Assembly (NCBI GenBank): GCA_026197075.1
Contig: JAPHQV010000044.1
Location: 1-33,756 of the forward strand
Reading direction: 5' to 3'
Length of the DNA: 33,756 nucleotides
Source of the DNA: Gammaproteobacteria bacterium
GTDB lineage: Bacteria > Pseudomonadota > Gammaproteobacteria > DSM-19610
Under the pieces are notes generated by a model. The model saw only the letters and a list, made by a program, of their open reading frames with translations. It made no database searches and was not told the origin of the DNA. Made by a program: the position numbers and the translations under genes. This document shows positions 1 to 8,384 of the stretch, in pieces; the first letter of the stretch is position 1; every line of letters starts with the position of its first letter.

Positions 1-60
1 CATGGACGCGGCCTTCGAGCGTACAGGGATGTATTTACAGCGAGTTTCGAGGCAGAACCC
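1..60. repeat. Possible dispersed repeat at left edge
   Basis: Downstream of ctaE the minus strand reads CGCTGTAAATACATCCCTGT followed by ACGCTCGAAGG and then a GC-rich stretch ending in CATG. From memory this resembles a motif scattered between genes in several gammaproteobacteria, where a 'CGCTGTGAATACATCCCTGTATGCTCG'-like core is followed by a gene-unrelated palindrome. Only one copy lies in this window, so its repeat nature cannot be shown here. No convincing gene overlaps it. Confidence 0.35.
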
Positions 61-87
61 CGACGGCTCAGGCCGCAACCCCGCCTC

Positions 88-960
88 CTACACCAGATAC
101 ACAAATATAAACAGCCCCAGCCACACCACGTCCACGAAGTGCCAGTACCAGGCCACCGCTTCGAAGGCGAAGTGGTTGTCATGGCTGAAATGACCTTTCG
201 CGCAGCGGATCGTGATCACCGCCAGCATGATGGCGCCCAAGGTGACATGGAAGCCGTGGAAGCCGGTGAGCATGAAGAAGGTGGAGCCGTAGATCCCCGA
301 ACCGAGAGTAAGGTTGTGGTGCTCGCCATAGGCCTCGATGTATTCGTAGACCTGGAAACCAAGGAAGGTCAGGCCGAGGGCCACCGTGGCCACCATCCAG
401 CCGACCAGGGCGCCACGATTGCCCTTCTTGAGGGCCCAGTGCGCCAGGGTGATGGTCACGCCACTGGACAACAGCAACAGGGTGTTCAGGGCCGGGATCT
501 TCCAGGGATCCAGGACACTGAACTCGCCACCCAGCGCCGCAGGACCATTGGTGGGCCAGGCGGCTGAATCCGCATCGAAATTGGGCCACAGGTGCTGGTT
601 GGTGGACACATCTTCCCCGGCCAGCCAGGGTACCGAGTAGATGCGCGCGTAGAACAGGGCGCCGAAGAAGGCGGCGAAGAACATGACCTCGGAGAAGATG
701 AACCAGCTCATGCCCCAGCGGAAGGAGCGGTCCACCTGGTCGTTGTACATGCCCTTGAGGCTCTCGTTGATCACCGTACCGAACCAGCCGAACAACATGA
801 CCAGGGTGATCAGCACACCGATGCCCATGAGCATCGTGGCTCCGGACGCCCCGTTGAGGAGGGATGCAAACCCCACCAGCAGGGTTGTCAGGCCGATCGA
901 GCCCAGGATGGGCCAGTGACTACCGTGGGGCACATAATAACCGCCATGCGTTGCACTCAT
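88..960 (-). CDS. ctaE: Cytochrome c oxidase subunit III
   Basis: This is the third core subunit of a heme-copper terminal oxidase in the inner membrane; it stabilises subunit I and carries no metal. The 290-residue protein begins MSATHGGYYVPHGSHWPILG, has the alternating hydrophobic segments of the seven-helix family, and ends with the family hallmark WHFVDVVWLGLFIFVYLV, which places the C-terminus correctly. Further family motifs are FHGFHVTLG and FAFEAVAWYWHF. An ATG start is supported by GAGGAA about six bases upstream. It is the last gene of the ctaC-ctaD-small ORF-ctaG-ctaE run, 57 bases after ctaG. The stop codon TAG sits in TGTAGGAG, which looks like the start of the palindromic repeats found elsewhere in the window. 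Confidence 0.97.
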   Translation of the reverse strand: MSATHGGYYVPHGSHWPILGSIGLTTLLVGFASLLNGASGATMLMGIGVLITLVMLFGWFGTVINESLKGMYNDQVDRSFRWGMSWFIFSEVMFFAAFFGALFYARIYSVPWLAGEDVSTNQHLWPNFDADSAAWPTNGPAALGGEFSVLDPWKIPALNTLLLLSSGVTITLAHWALKKGNRGALVGWMVATVALGLTFLGFQVYEYIEAYGEHHNLTLGSGIYGSTFFMLTGFHGFHVTLGAIMLAVITIRCAKGHFSHDNHFAFEAVAWYWHFVDVVWLGLFIFVYLV

Positions 961-1017
961 GCCTTGTTCCTCATTTTTGCCAATTCATGAAACTGTTGTT
1001 GTTTACGGCACCCTGCT

Positions 1018-1551
1018 TCACGCGCCACCCTTATCGAAGAAGGTGTACGAGAGCGTCACTCTCCGCACATCTGCCGGCAACTTCGGATCGAGCATGAAGT
1101 ACACCGGCATGTCCCGGCCTTCGCCGGACTCGAAGCGCTGCTCGGTGAAGCAGAAGCATTCGGTCTTCTTGAAGTGCCGCGCCGCGTTCCCCGGCGCCAC
1201 GCTGGGCACGGCATGCCCGGTAATGACGTGGTCGGCGAGATTTTCCGCGTAATAACTGGTCTTGTAGGTCTTGCCCGGATGCACCTGCATCTCCACCACT
1301 TCGGGATGGAACTTCCAGGGCAGGTCCTGGTTGAGGTTGGCGACGAACTCCACCGTCACCAGGCGACCCTCGTCCACCTGCACATCGGAGATGACGGCTG
1401 CTGTCGCGGCGGTCTTGCCACCCAGGCCCGTGACCTGGCAAAAGATGTCGTAAAGCGGCACCAGGGCAAATACGAACCCGAACATGCCGGCCACCACCCA
1501 GAGCAACTTGCCGAGCACACGCCGATTGGCCGCCTGGATACCGGAATCCAC
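1018..1551 (-). CDS. ctaG: Cytochrome c oxidase assembly protein CtaG/Cox11
   Basis: Cox11/CtaG proteins deliver copper to the CuB site of subunit I. The 177-residue protein has an N-terminal cytoplasmic segment, one membrane anchor at about residues 15-37 (LLWVVAGMFGFVFALVPLY), a cysteine just after it (YDIFCQVTG), and a periplasmic domain with the copper-binding motif ECFCFTEQ. All family cysteines are therefore present. The start codon is GTG at 1551, only four bases after the stop of the 35-residue ORF upstream. Translational coupling is likely because no strong ribosome binding site is seen. Its position between ctaD and ctaE is the usual one. Confidence 0.96.
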   Translation of the reverse strand: MDSGIQAANRRVLGKLLWVVAGMFGFVFALVPLYDIFCQVTGLGGKTAATAAVISDVQVDEGRLVTVEFVANLNQDLPWKFHPEVVEMQVHPGKTYKTSYYAENLADHVITGHAVPSVAPGNAARHFKKTECFCFTEQRFESGEGRDMPVYFMLDPKLPADVRRVTLSYTFFDKGGA

Positions 1552-1555
1552 TCGC

Positions 1556-1663
1556 TCAGCCCCGCATGTTCATATACAGGAAGGTGAGATAGATCCCCAC
1601 CGCCACGGCACCGACTCCCAGTGCCCAGAGCCTGATGCGACGTTCGCGCTTATCCTTGTCCAT
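1556..1663 (-). CDS. Small cytochrome oxidase-associated membrane protein, 35 aa
   Basis: This tiny ORF, translated by hand from the minus strand, reads MDKDKRERRIRLWALGVGAV and continues with AVGIYLTFLYMNMRG before a TGA stop. It has a strongly basic cytoplasmic start and one membrane helix at about residues 12-31. It lies between ctaD (stop 50 bases upstream) and ctaG (GTG start four bases downstream), in the same direction. Small one-helix proteins at exactly this place are known in many proteobacterial cox operons and are annotated as cytochrome oxidase small assembly proteins; assignment here rests on position and shape, not on recognised motifs. The ATG codes directly after a short gap with no strong ribosome binding site. 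Confidence 0.75.
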   Translation of the reverse strand: MDKDKRERRIRLWALGVGAVAVGIYLTFLYMNMRG

Positions 1664-1678
1664 ACGTCCGGAACTCCC

Positions 1679-1702
1679 TGCGCCGGCCCGCGGGCCGGCG
1701 CA
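1679..1702. other. 24-base perfect palindrome between ctaD and small ORF
   Basis: Bases 1679-1702 form a perfect GC-only-but-ends palindrome (core CGCCGGCCCGCGGGCCGGCG at 1681-1700). It falls between the ctaD stop and the 35-residue ORF. There is no T-run after it on the minus strand, so it is not a normal intrinsic terminator. As RNA it would form a very stable hairpin that could protect the upstream ctaCD message from 3' decay or lower readthrough into the assembly and subunit III genes. The role is inference. Confidence 0.6.
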
Positions 1703-1713
1703 TACATCTGTCA

Positions 1714-3288
1714 CTACTTGATCTGCGGAGCAGTTTCAAAGCTGTGGTAAGGCGGCGGTGAAGGCAGCGTCCACTCCAGGCCCTTCGCGCCTTCCCACAC
1801 CTGGTCCGTGGCCTTGGCACCGCCGCGGATGGTCTGGAACACGATGTACACGAACAGCAGCTGGGTCAGGCCATAGGCGAAGCCGCCGAGGCTGGAGATC
1901 ATGTTGAACTCCGCGAACTGCACCGAGTAATCCGGGATGCGGCGCGGCATGCCGGCCAGGCCCAGGAAGTGCTGCGGGAAGAACAACACGTTCACGAAGA
2001 GCGTGGACAGCCAGAAATGCCACTTACCCAGGGTTTCGTTGTACATGTGGCCGGTCCACTTGGGCAGCCAGTAGTAGGCTGCGGCCATGATGGCGAAGAT
2101 GGCGCCGGTCACCAGCACGTAGTGGAAATGCGCCACCACGAAGTAGGTGTCATGGTACTGGAAGTCCACCGGGGCGATGGCGAGCATCAGGCCGGAGAAA
2201 CCACCGATGGTGAACATGACCACGAAGCCCAGGGCGAACAGCATGGGGGTTTCAAAGGTCATGGACCCGCGCCACATGGTGGATACCCAGTTGAACACCT
2301 TCACCCCCGTCGGCACCGCGATCAGCATGGTGGCGTACATGAAGAACAGTTCGCCGGTAAGCGGCATGCCCACGGTGAACATGTGGTGCGCCCACACGAT
2401 GAAGGACAGGAAGGCGATAGAGGCCGTGGCATATACCATCGAGCTGTAGCCGAACAGCGGCTTGCGCGCGAAGGTCGGGATGATCTGCGACACGATCCCG
2501 AAGGCCGGAAGGATCAGGATGTACACCTCGGGGTGCCCGAAGAACCAGAAGATGTGCTGGAACATCACCGGGTCACCGCCGCCGGCCGCGTTGAAGAAGG
2601 AGGTATCGAAGAACTTGTCTGTCAGCAGCATGGTGACCGCACCGGCCAGCACCGGCATGACCGCGATCAGCAGGTAGGCGGTGATCAGCCAGGTCCACAC
2701 GAACAGTGGCATCTTCATCAGCGTCATGCCGGGTGCACGCATGTTGACGATGGTCACCACCACGTTGATGGCGCCCATGATGGAGGAGATACCCATCAGG
2801 TGGACGGAGAAGATCAGGAACGGAAAGGCGTCACCGGTCTGCAACACCAGCGGCGGATACATGGTCCAGCCTCCGGCCGGTGCACCGCCCGCCATTAACA
2901 GGGTGGACAGCAGCATGGCGAAGGCGAAGGGCAGGATCCAGAAGGACCAGTTATTCATGCGCGGCAGGGCCATGTCCGGCGCCCCGATCATCATGGGGAT
3001 GAGCCAGTTGGCAAGCCCCACGAAGGCCGGCATGACCGCACCGAAGATCATGATCAGCGCGTGCATGGTGGTCATCTGGTTGAAGAACATCGGGTCGACC
3101 ACCTGCATGCCCGGCTGGAACAGCTCGGCGCGGATGACCATGGCCATGGCGCCGCCGACGAAGAACATCAGCAGGGAGAACAGCAGGTAGAGGGTGCCGA
3201 TGTCCTTGTGGTTGGTGGTGAAGACCCAGCGCAGCAACCCGCTCTGGTGCTCGGCGTGATGCGTGTCGTGTGTAGTTGCAGTGCTCAT
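1714..3288 (-). CDS. ctaD: Cytochrome c oxidase subunit I
   Basis: This catalytic subunit holds heme a and the heme a3-CuB centre where O2 is reduced and protons are pumped. Signatures visible in the 524-residue protein are the CuB/tyrosine-crosslink motif [14 protein letters not shown], the CuB histidine pair WAHHMFTVG, and the heme ligand region [14 protein letters not shown]. The D-channel region [16 protein letters not shown] and the glutamate of HPEVY are kept, so this is an A1-type oxidase. I chose the start [11 protein letters not shown] at 3288: GGAGGAG lies about six bases before it, and an alternative GTG start 15 bases further out would sit inside that ribosome binding site. It follows ctaC by 20 bases and is clearly in the same operon. 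Confidence 0.98.
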   Translation of the reverse strand: MSTATTHDTHHAEHQSGLLRWVFTTNHKDIGTLYLLFSLLMFFVGGAMAMVIRAELFQPGMQVVDPMFFNQMTTMHALIMIFGAVMPAFVGLANWLIPMMIGAPDMALPRMNNWSFWILPFAFAMLLSTLLMAGGAPAGGWTMYPPLVLQTGDAFPFLIFSVHLMGISSIMGAINVVVTIVNMRAPGMTLMKMPLFVWTWLITAYLLIAVMPVLAGAVTMLLTDKFFDTSFFNAAGGGDPVMFQHIFWFFGHPEVYILILPAFGIVSQIIPTFARKPLFGYSSMVYATASIAFLSFIVWAHHMFTVGMPLTGELFFMYATMLIAVPTGVKVFNWVSTMWRGSMTFETPMLFALGFVVMFTIGGFSGLMLAIAPVDFQYHDTYFVVAHFHYVLVTGAIFAIMAAAYYWLPKWTGHMYNETLGKWHFWLSTLFVNVLFFPQHFLGLAGMPRRIPDYSVQFAEFNMISSLGGFAYGLTQLLFVYIVFQTIRGGAKATDQVWEGAKGLEWTLPSPPPYHSFETAPQIK

Positions 3289-3308
3289 TCCGTACTCCTC
3301 CACGACCC

Positions 3309-4436
3309 TTAGCGGGCGGCCTTGATATCAGAAGGTTGCAGCAAGTCACCGGTATCGTTGCCCCAGGCGTTGCGCTCATAGGTGATGACCGCGGCCAGGT
3401 CGGCGTCGCTGAGTTGCCCGCCGAAGGCGGCCATAGCGGTACCGGATTTACCGTTCATCACGATATCCACGTGACCGGCAACCGGGCCCTTGATCAGGGG
3501 TGAACCCACCAGTCCCGGGAAGGCGCCCGGCAGACCGGCACCGTTGGCCTGGTGACAGGCGGCGCAGTGGGTGCCATACACCTTTTCACCACGCGTCATC
3601 AGTTCGCCCATGTCCATCTCCCGGTCGTCATCCGCGGCCGCGGCCGCGCTGGCCGCCTGCTGGTCGGCGACCCATTGGCTGTAATCCGCTTCGGACAGGG
3701 CCTCCACCACGATGGGCATGAAGCCGTGATCCCGGCCGCACAGCTCGGCGCACTGGCCGCGATACACGCCGGGTTCCTTGACCTGGATCCACATCTCGTT
3801 GATGAAGCCCGGGATGGCGTCCTTCTTCATGCCCAGCTCCGGCACCCACCAGGCATGGATAACATCACTGGCGGTCAGCAGCAGGCGCACCTTCTTGCCT
3901 ACCGGCACGACCATCTTGTTGTCCACTTCGAGCAGGTAGTGGGGGCCCTTCTCCTCACTACCGTAGATCTGATCGGTCGGAGTGGACAGGTTGCTGAAGA
4001 AACCGATGCCCTCGTCCAGGTACTCGTACTGCCATTTCCACTGGTAGGCAGTGACCTTGATGCTGACATCCGAATCGCTGGTGTCTTCCATGGCGATGAG
4101 GGCCTTGGTGGCCGGAACGGCCATGCTGACCAGTATCAGGAAGGGAATGATGGTCCAGAGGATCTCGACCGTGGTGCTTTCATGGAACTGGGCGGGAACC
4201 GCACCCCTGGATTTGCGGTGACGGAGGATGGAGATGAACATCGCCCCGAACACCACCACACCAATGGCCACACAGATCCACAGGATCAGCATGTGCAGGC
4301 TATAGGCCGTCTGGCTGATCGGGGTTACCCCCACCGGCAGGTTAAGCCCCCAGTCGGCGCGCGCGCCACTTGCCCCCAGCAGAAGGCTCGCTGCCGCTAC
4401 CCCCGACAGACTTCGTTTCATGTTCCTCAACAACAT
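3309..4436 (-). CDS. ctaC: Cytochrome c oxidase subunit II with fused cytochrome c domain
   Basis: Subunit II takes electrons from cytochrome c through the binuclear CuA site. The protein (about 375 residues from [12 protein letters not shown]) has a signal peptide ending near GARA, two membrane helices ([18 protein letters not shown] and [16 protein letters not shown]), a cupredoxin domain with complete CuA ligands (HAWWVPELG and [12 protein letters not shown]), and a C-terminal cytochrome c domain with heme site CAACH and a later methionine-bearing stretch. The fusion marks it as a caa3-like oxidase. Alternative starts are ATG 4421 (MKRSLSG, close AGGA) and a longer frame to 4529. I prefer 4436 or 4421 because both give a clean signal peptide. 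Heme attachment would depend on ResB/CcsA encoded at 20443-23828. Confidence 0.95.
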   Translation of the reverse strand: MLLRNMKRSLSGVAAASLLLGASGARADWGLNLPVGVTPISQTAYSLHMLILWICVAIGVVVFGAMFISILRHRKSRGAVPAQFHESTTVEILWTIIPFLILVSMAVPATKALIAMEDTSDSDVSIKVTAYQWKWQYEYLDEGIGFFSNLSTPTDQIYGSEEKGPHYLLEVDNKMVVPVGKKVRLLLTASDVIHAWWVPELGMKKDAIPGFINEMWIQVKEPGVYRGQCAELCGRDHGFMPIVVEALSEADYSQWVADQQAASAAAAADDDREMDMGELMTRGEKVYGTHCAACHQANGAGLPGAFPGLVGSPLIKGPVAGHVDIVMNGKSGTAMAAFGGQLSDADLAAVITYERNAWGNDTGDLLQPSDIKAAR

Positions 4437-4671
4437 GCCAGCAGTTCTCCTCGTAGTACTCGAACCTTGGTGGTAAGCACCCGGCCAATCCGCCCGCCGG
4501 GTCGTGTGCTGAACGCGTAACGACGCCACAACCTGTCATCTTTCCCGTACTGAAACTGCCTGTGCGTCGAACCACTCCTCCAACAACCGTGCCTGCCAGT
4601 TAGTCACGCCTGAAACGGACGCGCGCGAACCCCCGGCCCATGGCCGGAGGCGGCGCTGCATCCGCGATAAT

Positions 4672-4700
4672 TCAATATAGAAAAAGAGGGTAATACCGGC
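4672..4700 (-). promoter_or_regulatory. Promoter-like site P2 of the oxidase operon
   Basis: On the minus strand TTGCCG (4700-4695) and TATATT (4677-4672) are separated by 17 bases, a fair sigma-70 match. A transcript from here would have a leader of about 230 bases before ctaC. Found by eye only. Confidence 0.4.
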
Positions 4701-4967
4701 AAAACCCCGGCGCGCGCGCGGATCGGCATGGCGGGCTTGTGGCGCCCTGATGCGCTTTTCAGGTACGGCCGCGCATTCTTGTCGATGTGACCTTCCTGCC
4801 TTGCCAGGTCACCCCTGCCTTCCCTCACCACAACCTGCGTCTCCGGGTCTGAATTCTTATTGATGCCGGATGCTACTCCACGCCTGGAGGGAAGACAACA
4901 AAAATCAAAAAATTTTCCGACAAAAAAACCCGTTAAAACAAATAGATATACAGCTTTCCCTTAATTT

Positions 4968-4995
4968 ATAATATTAAGTTTTTCTAACTTGTTAA
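4968..4995 (-). promoter_or_regulatory. Promoter-like site P1 of the oxidase operon
   Basis: On the minus strand TTAACA (4995-4990) and TATTAT (4973-4968) are separated by 16 bases; both hexamers differ from the sigma-70 consensus at one position. It lies in the most AT-rich part of the window, where matches also arise by chance. If used, the ctaC leader would be more than 500 bases long. Confidence 0.4.
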
Positions 4996-5058
4996 TTGGC
5001 AAGCCGGACCGTGAACACAGGCCGGAAAGGATCCGGGAACCGCAAGTCTGACAGACTC

Positions 5059-5940
5059 CTAGCGGCTGACCGCGCTCAACTCGACGCGCCGGTTGCGCAT
5101 CCGGCCCGCCTCGGTGCCGTTGTCGGCGCGGGGCTGCGTCTCCCCCAGGAAGCGCAGTTCGAAGCGATCGCGGGAGATACCCCGCTCCATGAGGAAATTA
5201 CGCACCATAATGGCGCGCTTGCGGGATAGGGCCAGGTTGTACTCCGTGCCACCCTCGCTGCTGGCGTGCCCCTCCACCAGCACCTGGCCGCGTCCCTGGG
5301 TGCGCAGGTGGCGTGCCGTCTGCTCCAGCACCTCGCGTCCCAGGGACGTGATGCGAGCGGAATCGAGGGGGAAATAGACGCGCGTGGCCTCCCCCTCCGC
5401 CATGCCGAAGTGGCTGGGATCACCGACACAGTCCTGGAACTCGCGCTGGGCGGTACGGAAGAAGACGGGCAGGATCCGCACCGTCACCAGATCCTGGCCA
5501 TCGAACCAGTCCCGGTATTGCAGTGTCGGTGCCATACCCTGCTCCAGTTCCGTGAACAGGCGCTGGGCACGTATGCCCTCCACCCGGAAGGACTCGCCTC
5601 CGAGGATGGCGTCCACGGGATCGAGCCCACGCGGCGCGGCCTGGTGCTTCCAGTCCGTCGGGTCCGAGGACAATTGCGCCTCGGTCTGCAACACGGGCGG
5701 CCGCAGGGCATGCACGCTGAACACCAGGTCATGGCGACCCTGACGGCGGAACTCCACCCGACCGTAGCGGGGGATCTCGTGACTGAGGACGCAGACCATG
5801 TCCACCATCCTGGCCTCCCAGGCGGCCTCATGGAGTCGCGCCTGGTGCTGCTGGATGCCCGCCAAGGCCGGTAACGCCAGCATCCCCGGCAGGACCGACA
5901 GCAAAATGCGCAGCAGATTTGCACGAAACCGAGTGGACAT
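5059..5940 (-). CDS. motY: MotY-like stator-associated outer membrane/periplasmic protein
   Basis: MotY forms part of the T-ring that holds stator units at the flagellar motor in Vibrio and Pseudomonas. From the ATG at 5940 the protein has 293 residues: a signal peptide (about 1-28, ending LALPALAG), an N-terminal domain with the MotY-like stretch CVLSHEIPRYGRVEFRR, and a C-terminal OmpA-type peptidoglycan-binding domain (about 185-293, VEGHASSEGG, NLALSRKRA, NGTEAGRMRNRRVEL). Cys50 and Cys171 match the two cysteines that form a disulfide in MotY. A frame running to 6204 is longer but lacks a signal peptide at its start. A sigma-28-like promoter just upstream supports a flagellar role. It is divergent from uvrD. 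Alternative reading: a general OmpA-family protein; the N-terminal motif argues against this. Confidence 0.8.
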   Translation of the reverse strand: MSTRFRANLLRILLSVLPGMLALPALAGIQQHQARLHEAAWEARMVDMVCVLSHEIPRYGRVEFRRQGRHDLVFSVHALRPPVLQTEAQLSSDPTDWKHQAAPRGLDPVDAILGGESFRVEGIRAQRLFTELEQGMAPTLQYRDWFDGQDLVTVRILPVFFRTAQREFQDCVGDPSHFGMAEGEATRVYFPLDSARITSLGREVLEQTARHLRTQGRGQVLVEGHASSEGGTEYNLALSRKRAIMVRNFLMERGISRDRFELRFLGETQPRADNGTEAGRMRNRRVELSAVSR

Positions 5941-5992
5941 GGGAAGGACGCCACAAAACGGGATCCCGGGAACCGGGCTTCCCCCAACCCAG

Positions 5993-6019
5993 CCATCGAC
6001 TCCGAGGACACAAACTTTA
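5993..6019 (-). promoter_or_regulatory. Sigma-28 (FliA)-type promoter of motY
   Basis: On the minus strand TAAAGTTT (6019-6012) is followed after exactly 11 bases by GTCGATGG (6000-5993). The known FliA consensus is TAAAGTTT-N11-GCCGATAA: the -35 box matches at all eight positions and the -10 box at five of eight. It lies about 50 bases from the motY start and faces it. Confidence 0.65.
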
Positions 6020-6076
6020 ACCGTCAGAACGGCTGGCCCCAAAACCAACACCCCCGGGGTTTGGTAGACTGCGCCG

Positions 6077-8239
<2,163 letters not shown>

Positions 8240-8261
8240 TCATTCTGCCGCCCGCGAACCC

Positions 8262-8343
8262 TTCGCGGCCAAGGCCGCTCCTACAGGTGAGATTCACGCT
8301 CTGCGCCTGACTCCGATGTAGGAGCGGGCTTCGCCCGCGAACA
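8262..8343. repeat. Inverted pair of REP-like palindromes (family 1, copy A)
   Basis: Two units point away from each other between the convergent uvrD and GGDEF-EAL genes. The left unit (8262-8285) is TTCGCGGCC-AA-GGCCGC followed by TCCTACA; the right unit (8317-8343) is TGTAGGAGCGGG-CTTCG-CCCGCGAACA. Both share the signature GTAGGAGCGG read in opposite directions. This is the architecture of a REP doublet (REPIN). It may also serve as a bidirectional transcription barrier, since no T-rich terminator is visible. Confidence 0.85.
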
Positions 8344-8384
8344 TCCGTGGCAATGACCACCCCTGCAGGGCATTCATCGCATGG

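Larger units (their letters stand above)
4437..5058 (-). other. Long leader and intergenic region upstream of the oxidase operon
   Basis: These 622 bases hold no convincing gene. The half next to ctaC is GC-rich and includes a short hairpin, CCGGCC-CAT-GGCCGG (4632-4646). The half next to motY (about 4890-5000) is strikingly AT-rich compared with the window. Two promoter-like sites pointing at ctaC are listed separately. Short ORFs on the minus strand (for example 4604-4831) have no recognisable motif or good ribosome binding site and are treated as chance. Near the motY stop, AGTCTG-A-CAGACT (5045-5057) is a small palindrome without a T-run, so no clear terminator for motY is seen. Confidence 0.5.

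Noticed and set aside
4604-4831. 75-codon minus-strand frame in the oxidase leader
   Set aside because: No ribosome binding site of note, no motif and no helix; it lies in a leader that looks regulatory. A leader peptide cannot be excluded, but nothing supports one.
6020-6076. LexA (SOS) box before uvrD
   Set aside because: No CTGT-N8-ACAG-like sequence is visible in the motY-uvrD gap.
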